Below, piece by piece: positions 35,257-47,572 of a stretch of 64,000 nucleotides of DNA (position 1 is its first letter; every line of letters starts with the position of its first letter). The translations under genes were made by a program, and so were the position numbers. The notes below the pieces were generated by a model that had not been told where the DNA came from, did no database searches, and was given only the letters and a program-made list of their open reading frames with translations. Source of the DNA: Rhabditophanes sp. KR3021 (lineage: Eukaryota; Nematoda; Chromadorea; Rhabditida; Alloionematidae); the NCBI GenBank assembly GCA_963281155.1, contig CAUJLY010000001.1:3100001-3164000 (forward strand), in the 5' to 3' direction.

Positions 35257-36576
35257 TTATTTGATAATTAAAAATTCAGGTCTTAAACGTTTGGCAATTT
35301 GGATTGAATCGTTAAATGCATGATAGACTTTAAGTCCAGTTTCCTTTTTTCTTGCATCCCATATTTCATTTCCCTTTTCGATAGGAGCATTCTGAGTGTG
35401 CAAAATTAAGCCTGAGATATACAAAAGTTGGAAGGTTTGTACGATGAAACAAAAATCATAGTTCAATTTGAACATGTCCCAAGTAATTTTAAAATGAGAC
35501 CCTCTGGACTCCACTTCATTTTTTAAATTAGTATAATAATTTGGTAACAACTCCCATTCGATGACTTCCTTTCTCAAAACATGGTCAGTACAAATAACAA
35601 TAGATCTAGCAAGATCAGACCCTATGGATCCACAATGAAAGGTTTGCCAATCTATTATGCCGCAAATTTCATCACCTGCTTCATTATTTTCATTTTTTTG
35701 ATGCAATATATTGAAATTCCATAGATCACCCATTACAAAGGTATATGAATTGCCTTCTAATGCAAGCAAATCTTGAGTAACATATTTTATGATGTAATAA
35801 ATATTGTCAATTAATGTTTGGACATCCTCATCAATGTTTTTCCATAGATTATCGTCTATAAAGCTTTTGATTAGTTTCCAATTTTTCCTAAACAATGGTT
35901 GTCTTAAAACAACCCTTTCTGGTTTAAACAAATTTGGAAATTTTTCAAGTCTAGTTTCATCATTGGAGGTCAAAAAGTGACTTTGTAAATATAAAATTTG
36001 AGTAAAAAGATTTTCCATTTGTTGCAAATTAAAAGATTTGAAAAAATCATTTGAAACGCCAATATCTCCCAAATATTTAAGTATAATTACACCTTCTTGT
36101 TTTCCATAGTTCCATTCCCTTGTACCATAGCAATCAGGATACTTTAGTGATTTAATACATGTAAATGTTTCATAAAATTCGCATTCTCGCAAATGAAGAG
36201 CCTGAACCATGTCTGCATTTAATACCGCATTCTTTGATTGTACTTTTTGTAACGTACAACTTTGTTTTACCTTTTCAAGACATGGAATTTTTATGATTAC
36301 TTGGTATGGAAGAATATCCTTCTTCTCAAATAATATGGAAACTTTGTAAACTTTTGAGATAAATCCTTTACCATTTGAACAATCACAAGTTTTTATCTAG
36401 AAAATGGATTATGCAAAAAATAATATTTAACTTACATCTTTAATTCTTGATCTTCCAATTAATTTCTTAAAAACTAAACAATTTTTTTCCAAACATTCTA
36501 TTAGCCATTTAACTTCGGTATTAGTACCGTCAATATTCCCATAAATAAATGTAGGTTCGACAAAATAGTTGTTCAT
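35257..36576 (-). CDS. CHK kinase-like protein (DUF1679/EcKinase-type)
   Basis: Exons 36436-36576 and 35257-36396 (donor GTAAGT, acceptor TTTCTAG, phase 0) give 426 residues, the normal size for this nematode family. N-terminal lobe: GKGFISKVYKVSILFEKKD followed by VIIKIP, with the Lys expected to hold ATP. Catalytic region: FVMGDLWNFNILHQK, where the family has 'vHGDLW..N.L'; here the His is Met while Asp and Asn are kept. Then GIIDWQTFHCGSIGSDLAR, the metal-binding Asp motif. The family relates to choline/aminoglycoside kinases; insect members phosphorylate ecdysteroids, but the substrate of worm members is unknown. Confidence 0.88.
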
Positions 36577-37265
36577 TTTTCAGAAATAGTATTAAAATGA
36601 ATAATTTAAAAAATATTGTTGTAATATATTTGCAATATGAAAAGTAAGGTTGAACGATAGTCTGATTTTCATGCAATAATGTTGTGTTTTAATTAAGAAA
36701 TTTAACCTATTTTTGAAAATATATTTTTTATGTGTTAAATTTGCAATTAAAATGATAACAAAATGGTGCTATTTCGTTTTTAAAACACGTAAACAAGAAA
36801 CTTTTTTCAATAAAATCCGAGTGCAATATGAATATTGCCAATCTGCCGGAATATTTTGTAAATAAATGATAAACTTTGCCTATTACACAAAACACGATCT
36901 AGTGTTAATAAGTAATAAACGTAAATAACGTATTATTTGTATTTGAATATTTAAGTGATCTTGATCAATAGTGAAAGCAACTGTTCGTAAACTAAGCCTG
37001 AAATATATTTAAAAATTGCGTTGTTCTAATCTTATATAAATAATATCATTTTATATCTAGCTTCCGCTTGCTTTAATCAGACTATTTTTTCTAAAACAAC
37101 TTTCTTAGTTTTGATCACGATGTTAAATTTTAAAAAATATTTTTGTTTTTAAATTTAAAAATTACTTAATTAGATAATTGCTATATCAACTTTAATAACT
37201 TTAAAACAGAAACAAATTAATCAAATTTAATAAGGTATCAAATATTAAAGATGAATTTATTGAGG
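36577..37265. other. Intergenic, no gene seen
   Basis: AT-rich; upstream region of the kinase-like gene and 3' flank of the nuclear receptor gene. Confidence 0.35.
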
Positions 37266-38679
37266 TCAAACAGGCATTAAATATTTTGTCACAGGCAGCA
37301 TTTGCATGTTTGTAGTATCTTTGGTATTATTTACAATTATGTGTTGTAAAGTATTATATTCATTTAATTTATTTCCATATCTATAAGCTTCTTTTACACT
37401 AAAAAGGATTTCGTTATAGCGCGATGTTCCATTTAACACTCCTAAAGACATTTTTTCATATGATAATAAAGATTTGGATTGATATATTCTTTCTTCCCTC
37501 AAGATTTCTTTCCCACGATGTGTGATAGCTGGAGGAGAATATTCACAAAAAACTAAGACTCGGAAAAAACAAAATTCCTCCGGAGTCAATTTGATGGTGT
37601 GAAACATGCTTACAAAATCACAACAAACTATCTTATCTAAAGGTCTCGGTGGATTAAATTCTCTTATCGGTTCATAATGATCAGGACAATGCAGAGTTAA
37701 ATATCCATGATAAAATGAATAATAGCTGTTATCGACTAAAATGAGGGTTGACGCGATACTACGCATCAACTCTTTTTTGTCTCTTAAATCCAATTTTTGA
37801 AAGAAATTTAATGTTTTTGCGTAATTGACAACTAAGCATAAACTGTCATGCAGTCTATGACAATACAAAGTGTCTTTTGAAATCATATGAGATTCGTCAT
37901 AATTCTCTATTTTTCGGAGCATGCCAAGAGAACTTGGTTTGGTAAAGAGATCGTATATTGATAAATTAAATGCCATTTTGACTGTAAACGTATGATTCCT
38001 GACTAATTGGAAGCATTTTTCAATATAAAGCATCTTGTTTATTTCTTTGATGTAATTATTTTTGATTGAAAAATAGCTTTTATCCATAAGTTTTACTACT
38101 GTCTGACAACTTTCGGTTGGAAAAGGATCATCTATTTCTAACAAGTCTTCATGTTTTACCTTTATTGTTTCTTTATCTTCAACAACCTTTATTTCAGTCT
38201 CATCGGTTGTATCGTTTAAGGATTCAGCTTTTGGCTTCCTGTCATAAGAAATTTTTAAATGTCGTGCTCTTTCATCTCTTCGCTTAAAAACTTCTACAAA
38301 TAAAACTTCTAAACTTCTAAACAAACAAAAAATTACCTTCTGGTTTCATACCAGCCTTCAAGCATAATGCATATCTACAAGGTCGACATCTGGAAACTGC
38401 TTGTTTTTTAGAACAATTATTACTATCTATGCAACATTTGAAAACACCTTTTATAACGTAACGACGAAAGAATATCTTATCGGCGTTGCAAACTGATGTT
38501 ACATTATAGTGGCTTTCAGCTGAAAAAAATAGGAAAGTTATTCCAATGAATTTTTAGTGCAAATTATGTATACCTGTAGGATTACCACAGATTTTACATT
38601 CTAACAATACCACTTTTTTCCGTTTTTTACTATCCTGTATAATCGCATCATTAATTGATAAATCTTGTGATGATGACAT
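37266..38679 (-). CDS. Nuclear hormone receptor with altered first zinc finger
   Basis: Exons 38574-38679, 38337-38519 and 37266-38293 join in frame to 438 residues. The last acceptor (TTTGTAG) was chosen because the nearer AGs bring in a stop or extra residues, and it restores GMKPEEVFKRRDERAR, the standard end of the DNA-binding domain. Residues about 28-92 form the zinc-finger domain: CKIC, then SVCNADKIFFRRYV, CCIDSNNCSKKQ and CRPCRYALCLKAGM. The fourth zinc ligand of finger 1 is Asp (CNAD) instead of Cys. The C-terminal 330 residues form a ligand-binding domain (helix 3-5 region LCLVVNYAKTLNFFQKLDLR, later FCFFRVLVFCEYSPPAI). This fits the expanded supplementary NHR set of nematodes; DNA binding could be changed. 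Confidence 0.88.
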
Positions 38680-41469
38680 GTCTAGATAAAATTATTAATT
38701 ATTAAAAGATATCATTATTAAGTCAAGCATCGTAAAAAAAACTTTAAAACACAATGCTAAGAATACACATATAAACAGGTTTATCTAAATATTTTATAAA
38801 GTTCACAACACAAAATACGAGATTAAACATCATCATGTCAATGATAGGTTTTCCTGTATCTAAGTAAAGTTTAATATGTGAATTGATTGTATGAATGTTA
38901 TAAGGAGTGCAACAGAATCATTGATAAAAAGACATGTGTACACAATGTAAACATTTAAGTATCATTGATAAAAAATAGTCATATTATTAAATTAACGTCT
39001 ACATGATAAGTAATTATCAGCTCTAATATGCGCAACATATTGTTGCATTTTAGGCATAAATTGTAAAAAAATATGTTGACAAAGTTAAACATGTTATAAC
39101 GAAATAATTAAAAATGGTGTAAATGACTAATTTAAGTTCATTAGCTATTCTATCAAATTTAATTAAGATAAAGGTCATACATTTACACATATTCATACAT
39201 TTAATACAATTGATATTCCTTATCATAAATCATGTGTGACAATTTATTACCGCTTAGAATAAAACCATTATTTGAATTTATTGGTTTGTAAAAAGCCACA
39301 TAATTCCACATAATATTAAAATTAGCACTTTTTATGTAAACAATAATTATGATATACACTTATTGGAAATATAAATGGGCAAACGAAACTTTATAACCTT
39401 TTAGATAGATTCTTAAAAGAATTATAAATCACATCTTATAAAAAACATTAATAATTAAAATATGAATTTTGTACTTTTCATATATGGAATTTGTAGTAAT
39501 AAATATTTGCTATAATTTAATAAATCTTAATGATGTAGAGTTTAATTTGTCAATTAAAATAAAATATTGCTATTTAAGAGAATAAAAACAATTATATAAA
39601 AAATAGTGCCTTATGTATACTAATAAATTTATAATGAATTAGGTATGTACAGAAATATGAGTCCAGCCCAACTTTTATTTTTCTTATCGTTTCCCGGATT
39701 GCTCACTAACACTTTCAAAGCTTTATCTGTTTTACACACTTCCTATTGCTTAGACTTTTTTGAAGAGTTCTTTTATATCCAATCTGTACTACTTCCTTGT
39801 TAGACATAATAAAACGGTTCCTTGTTCGGAAAAAGGTAGCTTAATTTTTATCACAATATGTATTATAATTAAAAAATGTTTAAGTATGGAAAACAACTAA
39901 TTATGTACCTAAACGGTTTGTATTAAGGTCTTTGAGATATAAACATAAAGATTAATATTATTTGAAGGTTCAACTTATAATATTGGTTATTTACAAAGAA
40001 AGCATAAGTGGTTTGATTTCTAGGAAAAATGTAAAATACTATAATTAACGTTTGTTAGCAGATTTCAAAAATTATAACAATATAAACACTTTGAACACGA
40101 TATTCGTCAGCAAGATTTCATTTACTTGTTTTACATTATTTAGTTTGAGCCAATAGTTTGAGAAATTCCAAAGTTAATTATTTGATTGTTTTATTAACAA
40201 TATTTGTTGATAAATAGCAAAAATGCCATAAACATAGTTATTAATTTTATAAGTTCCAATATTCTGCAGTAATGATATAAAACTCTAAAAATATGTATTG
40301 TATCATATGAATAAACACACTCGATCACAACTATAAGTATTAAGAAAAATTCAAATATTAAGCAATAGCGGAATTCATTAATTTACAATGCTACACATAT
40401 TTAGTATAAAGATGGAACCTTTGTATTTTTCCCAAATATATTTTTACTACTTTAATATCTTATAATAAAAAAAGAACCCTTTTTTGTATAGACTAGTTTG
40501 CTTGGTCAAATCATACATTTTCTTAAATTAAGAAACATATACGATCTATTCGTAACTCATTTTTTCGTTCTGAAGGAATTTTAAATTTTTACAATAAATA
40601 TTGTTCTAAGGAAATATTAGAAAATGGATTATTTAGATAAGTTATAAAATTATAAGTTTTTATTAAAAATATTAATAGCTGAGCGTTGTATCAATATTTC
40701 ACTGCTGGTATTAGGCACTTTATCAAGCACATTTCGCTATCATGCCTGTAGTCGCTAAATGACTTATCTAAAAAGACTAAGAAAAAACGACCTTCTTTTG
40801 TGCTCTTTATAATGCCTATAAGATCAAAACCATTGCCCATGCTTAGCATAACAACATGTGAGGACGTTCACTTTTTGTCTGCCGCATTCACAAAATCGAC
40901 TGATTGTTGTATATTCATGACTTGAATATAGATTGCACCTTAATGTTAACATAACATGATCGATTATTATTATTTTATTTTGGTTAGTAAATCTCTTTCT
41001 GAACACTTGTTAAATTGTGACTGACCAACTTTCCACCTGAGTCCATTCTAAGTATTAGATAGAAAGTAATTCTCTAAAGACTAAACTAAATGGTCGAAAC
41101 TGATGATGAGAGCAGCAACGGCAATAAGCCTGCTTACTCTAACACTGATTCTCGGCCAGCAGTGGATCAAATAAAAATATTTTTATACAATTTGCCTGGA
41201 TTCTCTATCGAATGATTATAATATTGAGACCACTGGTTAACTTATAATTGTTGACTTCATCTTTGAGCCTTCGGTTACACATTATAATGAAAAAATAAGG
41301 TATTTTAGAATTTATTCTTTTTTCGAATGCATCTAATTTTAAAATTTTTGATGCAATTTTTAAAAGTTGAAATTTTCGTCTTACTTTTATTTATAATAGA
41401 AAATGAATATATTATGTTGTACAAATATATTTAATTCATTGCAAATTGCTAATTATATGTAGTATGCAT
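38680..41469. other. 2.8 kb without a supported gene
   Basis: Very AT-rich. Short frames noticed: 39657-39803 plus (48 codons, MSPAQLLFFLSFPGLL start), 40824-41006 minus (60 codons, Cys-containing RFCECGRQKVNVLTCC), and 41090-41215 plus (41 codons, polar start MVETDDESSNGNK). None has a splice partner or known domain; they may be gene relics. Confidence 0.35.
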
Positions 41470-42511
41470 TCAATGCTTTGTAGAAGTTGATTTAAGCGGT
41501 TGGACCATCGTTATTGTAACAGTTGAGCTTTTGTGTTTACGCCAACTTTTGATTGTACTTTTCAAAGTTTTGTTGGCAATTAAAAATATAACTCCTTCAA
41601 ATAAATTTTATTTTAAGGAAAGTTTTGATCTACTTACCCGGAAAACCGTGAGTTAAGATCCAAAACGTGTGAGCCGTTGTAATAAACCAATCTGGAACTG
41701 GAACAGATTCCCCTATGACGTATAATACAGCTGTTGTTACTGAAATAGCACAAATAGACGCAGACTGGAAGAAAAGACCAATTTCAGTTAATTTAGCTTT
41801 TTTTCCATTTGGTTGAATAAGTCTCTTTTTGCTTAAATAGAAGTTGATAATAATTATAAAAGAATATAATGAGATTTGTGATGCACAAACAAAGTAATTA
41901 TTTATTGTATGGTAGATATTTCTAATATCATGCTTTTCTGCTTCTGGAAATCCAGCGTAAGGTTGAAAAACCCAACTAGTTAAAATTGAAGAAAATAAAA
42001 CTGGTGGTGTAAATAAAAAGGTCCAAAGCCAAATTATTGTAGGCGGTATTAACCATAAATAGGTCCTATATCCATAAAAATACTGTTCTGCCGTTGCTGG
42101 CGATAACATATAAAATGATCTGCTAATTGCAAGAACCAGTGTCAGAAAGTCGTTATATACCCACAATGAAAAAGCGAATGCTCCAAGAATGAAGATTAAT
42201 GTCGGATGAGAGCAATACACGTCATCGTTAATCATAAAATATCCAGAAGCAATTCCAGCAATGGTTAGATTTATAATATCAGCCACTCCAATCAGTAATA
42301 GTATTTGATAAACACTGTGTTTCCTCCAAAGTTGTAACATAGCAGGTATGAAGGGTAAATAAATTATTAGAAAAAATAATGCCAATATTATGTAAAAGAC
42401 ACCAATTACAGTCTTAGATGAATCCTTAGCATGCATAGTACTCCTATTATACATAGAGCAATCATACGAAAAGTTATTAAACAAAAAATTAAACAAATTA
42501 TTGTCGTACAT
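41470..42511 (-). CDS. Serpentine receptor class T (Srt)-like chemoreceptor, inverted twin of 31970-33007
   Basis: Exons 41638-42511 and 41470-41594 give 332 residues. Exon 1 is 874 bases, exactly as in the twin, and the intron sits at the same place (CCG G / GA GTT, rebuilding HGFPGVIFLIANKTLK). Here the intron is 43 bases and would shift the frame if kept. DNA identity to the twin is very high around residues 84-210 and 238-290, with sharp drops in the TM2 block (QLWRKHSVYQILLLIGVADI) and in TM5 and the loop after it (SLYSFIIIINFYLSKKRLIQ). The start was taken at MYDNN as in the twin; a non-ATG frame extends upstream. Likely a functional receptor. Confidence 0.88.
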
Positions 42512-44350
42512 TGTTGACAGAATAATGTTTATAATAATCAAAAGTTTATTATACAAAATTACTTCTAATGCATGGAATATGTCTTAAATATGATTTACTT
42601 TGTGAGACAAATATTTTTATCATATTACATCCCTTAATTGAAAATATGTGTCCTATGAATTCAAAACATGCTCGATCATGTGAAGTTTCAAAAAAGTATT
42701 TGGGAATATATCTAATAATACTTGTTATGAATTCTATAATTCATAATGTTTTTTGTTCAAAACATTAAAACATATATTCTTGATAATTATAGGCAATATA
42801 ATATAATTTGGCAAAATATGTTTGTTTTGAATACATCATTAGAAAATAAAATCCATTTCTTATTTGATTCAATTCGAGATAAGACATTTTACATTAAAAA
42901 TTTCCAGAAATTGTAAGTTAAATAAAAGGTTGATAAAGTTACACACGAATTTTAAAAACATCATTATGTTATTGAAAAAAATATTAGGTCTCAGGGCAGA
43001 GCTAGTGAGGTCAAAAATCTTGACTTTTTCTAGACTTCCTCTGGGAATGTGTCTTAAATAGAATTTTTCAAAAAACTGTGACACCGATTTGTAGAACTGA
43101 AAAAATTGAGTTTAATTGCATAGATCAGAACTTTAAAACTCAAATGGCCTGTCTGTAGGGACAGCTAATAATATAGGAACACAAAAGGTAAAGAATATTA
43201 TTTTTTGTGAAATGAGTTTAAAATGGTCAAAAAAGGTTTGAATTATTCAAAGTTCATATGTAGAAAGGGAAAGGCTCATTTGAGTAGGGGCAGGCTGCCT
43301 GCAAGACAATAATAAGAAAAAGAAGTTTCGGAAAATGCATCCCGTACCTGCTATTATTTGAATTAAATTCCGTGTTTCACAATTTAACAAACATCACTTT
43401 TTAAAGAATTTATTTTGAACCATTGGTATCAAGAAATATTGATCCTCAAATCGTACATTATGAATGCAACAATTAAATATAAAATTTAAGCAAATATAGA
43501 ATATTTTATTATCGTCAAACAATTTAAAGAGCATTGAAAATAAGGTCAATTTCTGCAGAATATAATAAAAATAAACATCTTTCTCAATTTGGCATTAATA
43601 ATAAGTAAGTAACAGTTTTCATACGTGTTATTGTATGTAATTACTTTTTAATACAATAATATGCATTGTTTTTAAAAAACAATTGTTAATTTTTATTGTT
43701 TGTAAGATAGGCATATTATACCTAAGTTGTTCATGTAATCATTTTAGGACTGGCCGAATACAGTAGTTACTACTTTGTTTTATTTTGGAAAAGTTCAGAA
43801 TATAGGAGTTATTTCTTACGACAATTAAAATGTAATTGTTTCAGTTCGAACCAGGAACTATAACTGGCAATAATATGATTTCAGTAGTGAGAACTTTTGC
43901 AGCAAAAAGTAGTCGACAAGTTATCTAATTGTTTGCAACAAGCAATTAATTATTCAACCAATTGTGACTTAAACTTATTTTAAACATATTATTTGTTTAA
44001 TATTTTAATCCGAGTTAATTTGCATTTATCTTTGTTAAATTTGTAGATATAAATGAGTCATTTAAATATGCTTTAATTATTTTATAATCATCTCCGTTAA
44101 CTAGAATGAAGTTAGCTCATAACCTATTTCATATTTTTTTCATGATTATGGATGAGTGCTCATTTAAATGAACTTTGTAACAAATAAAGGGTAAAATAAT
44201 ATTTACTAATATCTTTGATATTACAAATTTGTAGAAATTTCTGTTTAATATGAGGTGAAAATTTTAAGTTCATCCATTATTTAATTTGTACGTATCTATA
44301 GCTTGTTTAACCGAATAATATTTTACAGATACCAAGATTATTTTCTTATC
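42512..44350. other. Intergenic, contains a dispersed repeat
   Basis: Apart from the repeat at 42976-43365, AT-rich DNA with no supported gene. Confidence 0.35.
42976..43365 (+). repeat. Dispersed repeat, copy A
   Basis: About 390 bases that align by eye with 61137-61510 in the same orientation. Shared landmarks in order: GATTTGTAGAAC / AGTTTGTAGAGC, GGGACAGCTAATAATATA / GAGACAGTTAATAATATA, GAGTTTAAAATGGTCAAAAA / AAGTTTAAAAGAGTCAAAAA, GAAAGGCTCATTTGAGTAGG / GAAAGGTTCACTTGAGTAGG and GAAGTTTCGGAAAATGCAT / GAAGTTTCGAAAAATGTAT. No coding capacity kept. Probably a decayed transposable element. Confidence 0.75.
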
Positions 44351-45377
44351 ATGGATATTCTAAATTTAAGAAGCAAATCGCATATGTTCTACTTAGACAT
44401 TGAAGAATTAGACAAAGTCGATCCTTTAATAGGACAAATTCTAATTCCTTCCATGTTTGTATTCCAAATTGTAGTTATAGTATTGATAATCTTCGAACAT
44501 ACTCTTATTTATAAAAAAGCTATGATACACACGAATTTAAAAATGATTATTATTATTTATTGCATCTTCACTTTGCAATTCAATATTGGACAGCTAATTA
44601 ACATGGGAAGAGTATTATTTTTTAAGTATGATAAAGTATTTTGTTTTATTGTTGATAATATTAGTGAAAGTGGTTCATTAGCAATGGTGTTTATTGGATT
44701 ACCAATGTTTGTTGAGCGATATGACGCATATAGAAATTCCCAAAATTATGAAAGTTCAAGTACAAATATCAAATATATTCCTTACTGTATATTATGTTCA
44801 CTCATATCAACTTTCATTATTTTAAATCAAACATTACGTAGGTTTAAATACCAACTAACTAAGTGTAAAAATAACCTTTTTAGAATTAATTAATGAAACT
44901 TTCACAACTTCTATTTGGCTTTTATCGTCTATAATAACGGCAATTGGTTTCACAATTTTATATAAGAAAAATCAAAAAGCACTTGAAAAACAAAAAGTAA
45001 TTAAAAATAACCTGCTAAAAAGATTCCAACTTGAAGAAATTTGTGAATCAATTCGTGCTTTATCACTTACAATTCCAATTCTATCTCTAGCAAGTATAAT
45101 ACTTTATGCGATTCATATTATATGTGAAATGAGGCTTCTAACTCGAAGCATATTTGCCGAGGCTCAACTTTTTATGATATCATTGATAACTGTGATTTGC
45201 CCCTTATGTGTGATAATATTGTTACCGTCAACAAATAAAGCATTAAGAGAGATATTACGAATTAAGAAAAAAGTTCCAAAATTAGAAGTAATAAACTTTT
45301 TAAAGGAGCCAAAAATTGTTCGTCTTCATTTTGAAACAGAATTACATTTTAATCACACTATTAAATTGTGGAATTAA
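44351..45377 (+). CDS. Sra-like seven-transmembrane chemoreceptor
   Basis: Exons 44351-44837 and 44884-45377 (donor GTAGGT, acceptor TTTTAG; codon C|AA across the junction) give 326 residues. Family marks: after TM3 LPMFVERYDAYRNSQNYESS, matching Sra 'ER..A....nYE', and before TM6 KRFQLEEICESIRALSLTIP, matching the Sra 'RfQ..EN....r.l' motif. TM7 ends LIILLPSTNKALR-like (CVIILLPSTNKAL). The gene encodes a likely chemosensory GPCR. It is the only Sra-type gene in the window. Confidence 0.82.
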
Positions 45378-45509
45378 TGAAAGCTATACTTTAAAGATCG
45401 TTAACCCCTTATATTTTTGAAACTTTAAAATAAAAATTTGTACAAAGATAATTGAAAAGATATTTTATTTTTAAAAAAGGAACTAACAAGTCAAATACAC
45501 ATAAGTTAG

Positions 45510-46606
45510 TTAAATTTTTCTTTCTTCAGTAGAAACCCTGGTAATGCTTGATAAACCAGATACCTTACTCCTTTCTTTGAAAACCTTAGATATTTTAGTT
45601 AATCTGTCCTGGATATTTGAGCGCGATTTAATATCAGTAAATGCGAATCCGGTGTGTTTTGATTCTGAACGAATAGAATTGCTCTCATTTTTATCGATAC
45701 GAGCTTTAGGTATTTTGACATCTTCGTCAGTTTTTCTATAAAGGAAACGGATTATTAAAATGATATTGAAACTAAAAATCATACCTTTGCTTTTTGGGTT
45801 TGGCAAGACTGGTTTCTTTTGTTATTTTTTGCTTTGGAATTCTTTCTTCCATTCTTCCTGCAAAAATAGGCTTCATCCAAACTTCGAGTAGAATTTTTGC
45901 ATTTGTTTTGTTTTCAAATGTTTCTTTTGGATGATTTGATAGAAACATAATAGCACGTCCGAGACCACATCTTTTTAAATATTGAGTATCTAATTGTTGA
46001 TAAAAGTCACTAAGCAATTGGATGATGACAGTCCGAATAGCTAAACTTGGTAGAACCTTCGATGGTAATGGGCTTAACCAATGAGCTACAGCTTCAAGAA
46101 AATTGGAATCTAGAATTTGTTCAAAACGGTCCTTTGTCAAAAGCATATTTTTGACTTCATCAATCATCATTATTTTGTTCAGAGCCGCTTTTCCTTCCGA
46201 ATTTAATTCCCGATCTTTCGCAGCTGCCTTAAGCATTCTTGACACAAGATCATTAATTCTTTCTTCAAACACTGCAAGAGATGCAGCGCTATCATCGGCC
46301 TTGCATCGCTTCATTTTGTTAATTTGTTTTCTCCTAAGCATCATTTCCTCAAAGTCTGAAGCAAATCCCCTAAAATATAATTCATTAATTAATCAAGATT
46401 TAACTAACTTACGTTCTACCAGGGTTTTCTTGTTTTGGTTTAGGAGAAATGTCAGTATGAGATCTTTTTCTTGATTTAGAATTGAGAAGATTATCAGATC
46501 CAATTGATTCAAACATTTGTTCAGTTTTGGCAATAGAGACAGACATATTTGAAGCTTTTGCAAAGATATGTATTATTGGTTCGAATAAGGAATGGTGTCT
46601 TTTCAT
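45510..46606 (-). CDS. iws-1: IWS1-like transcription elongation factor (SPT6 partner)
   Basis: Exons 46413-46606, 45785-46369 and 45510-45735 join in frame to 334 residues. IWS1 binds SPT6 and RNA polymerase II and helps couple elongation with mRNA export. The core TFIIS N-terminal-type domain is clear: LLTKDRFEQILDSNFLEAVA, HWLSPLPSKVLPSLAIRTVI, LDTQYLKRCGLGRAIMFLS, NHPKETFENKTNAKILLEVW. The C terminus is basic and Ser-rich. The acidic N-terminal repeat region of vertebrate IWS1 is short or missing. Open frame continues upstream of the ATG at 46606 (reading HSKIRRDIKEDNF), to a TTTAAG site, so a first exon may have been missed. With spt-5 this makes two Pol II elongation genes in the window. 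Confidence 0.88.
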
Positions 46607-46933
46607 AAAATTGTCTTCTTTTATATCTCTTCTAATCTTTGAATGTGCATCCGCATCTTAAAGATCCGTAATTAATAGATTAGCATTCAGTTAATTTAGG
46701 ATTAATGAATAGCATTTTAGTTCATCTATGCGAGAAGTTTGGCGTTTGTCAGCATTTACGTATACTTGGTTGATGCCAGTCCATATTTCGCTTGCAATCA
46801 GAAATAATTGCAAGGTGCACATGATGATGCGTCAAATGCGCAATCTTCTAAACTCTAAGATTAATTTTACTATATAAATGCTACACACTAGTATTAAATC
46901 ACAATTTAGCTTCCTCAGTTCAATTAAAATCCA
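46607..46933. other. Divergent promoter region of iws-1 and the KH-domain gene
   Basis: 327 bases between head-to-head genes. May include a missed first exon of iws-1; no other feature seen. Confidence 0.35.
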
Positions 46934-47572
46934 ATGACCATGTCTCACATTGCCAAAAGTATCAGCGAAGTAAGTTAGTTGTTATTATTTTCACCAGCTA
47001 ATGCTAATTTTTTATAGGATGTTTATTCTTTTCAAAGTAGAATATATTCGGTGGATGGCTATTTATTTAAATCAAATGGAAAAGATGGTTGTTCCAAAGT
47101 TGAAAATGAAATCACTGAAAAAATCTCGATTAAAATCTATCTGAACACTCACTCAAGATTCAATAATGTTACAGGGAGGATAGTTGGTCCACGTGGAATG
47201 ACAATTCAAAATCTTCAAAAAGTTACTGATACAAGGATTTTGATTCGTGGAAACGGTTCATTCGGCAAGGGGCAAGTTTGCAAGAAAGAAGTATCTGATG
47301 AAAAGCTTCATGTACTTATTGTGTCCGAAGATTGTTGTGAAAACTCTTTGGAAAGAATAAATCACTGCGCCAGTTTGATAGAGAGATTAATTAAGTGTCC
47401 TGCAAAAGTAAATGAATTAAAATGTCAGCAATTTAAGCAATCGGCTAATATCAAAGACTCCTCAAAACTAACAAGTGTGAGAAAATCTACTGTTCAACCG
47501 TTTTTCAATAATAACTCAATTTACAACGCACAATTATCTCTTCTTTTTTTCCAACAAGCAATCATAAATTGA
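46934..47572 (+). CDS. STAR-type KH domain RNA-binding protein
   Basis: Exons 46934-46969 (MTMSHIAKSISE) and 47018-47572 join at phase 0 to 196 residues. The KH core is plain at about residues 45-130: ISIKIYLNTHSRFNNVTGRI, then VGPRGMTIQNLQKVTDTRIL, IRGNGSFGKGQ and LHVLIVSED. The 'N..GRi.GPRG.t...l...t...i.irG.GS' run is that of the STAR/GLD-1/Quaking/SAM68 group, whose members bind U/A-rich RNA and regulate splicing or translation. The flanking QUA1 homodimer domain is short or absent, so it resembles the small single-KH worm members. The C-terminal 50 residues are polar and unconserved. Confidence 0.85.

Noticed and set aside
42864..43084. Overlapping frames on both strands across repeat copy A
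   Set aside because: They are frames through a decayed repeat with stops in the counterpart frame of copy B.
45544..46474. Two plus-strand frames of 65 and 123 codons
   Set aside because: Antisense to iws-1 exons.
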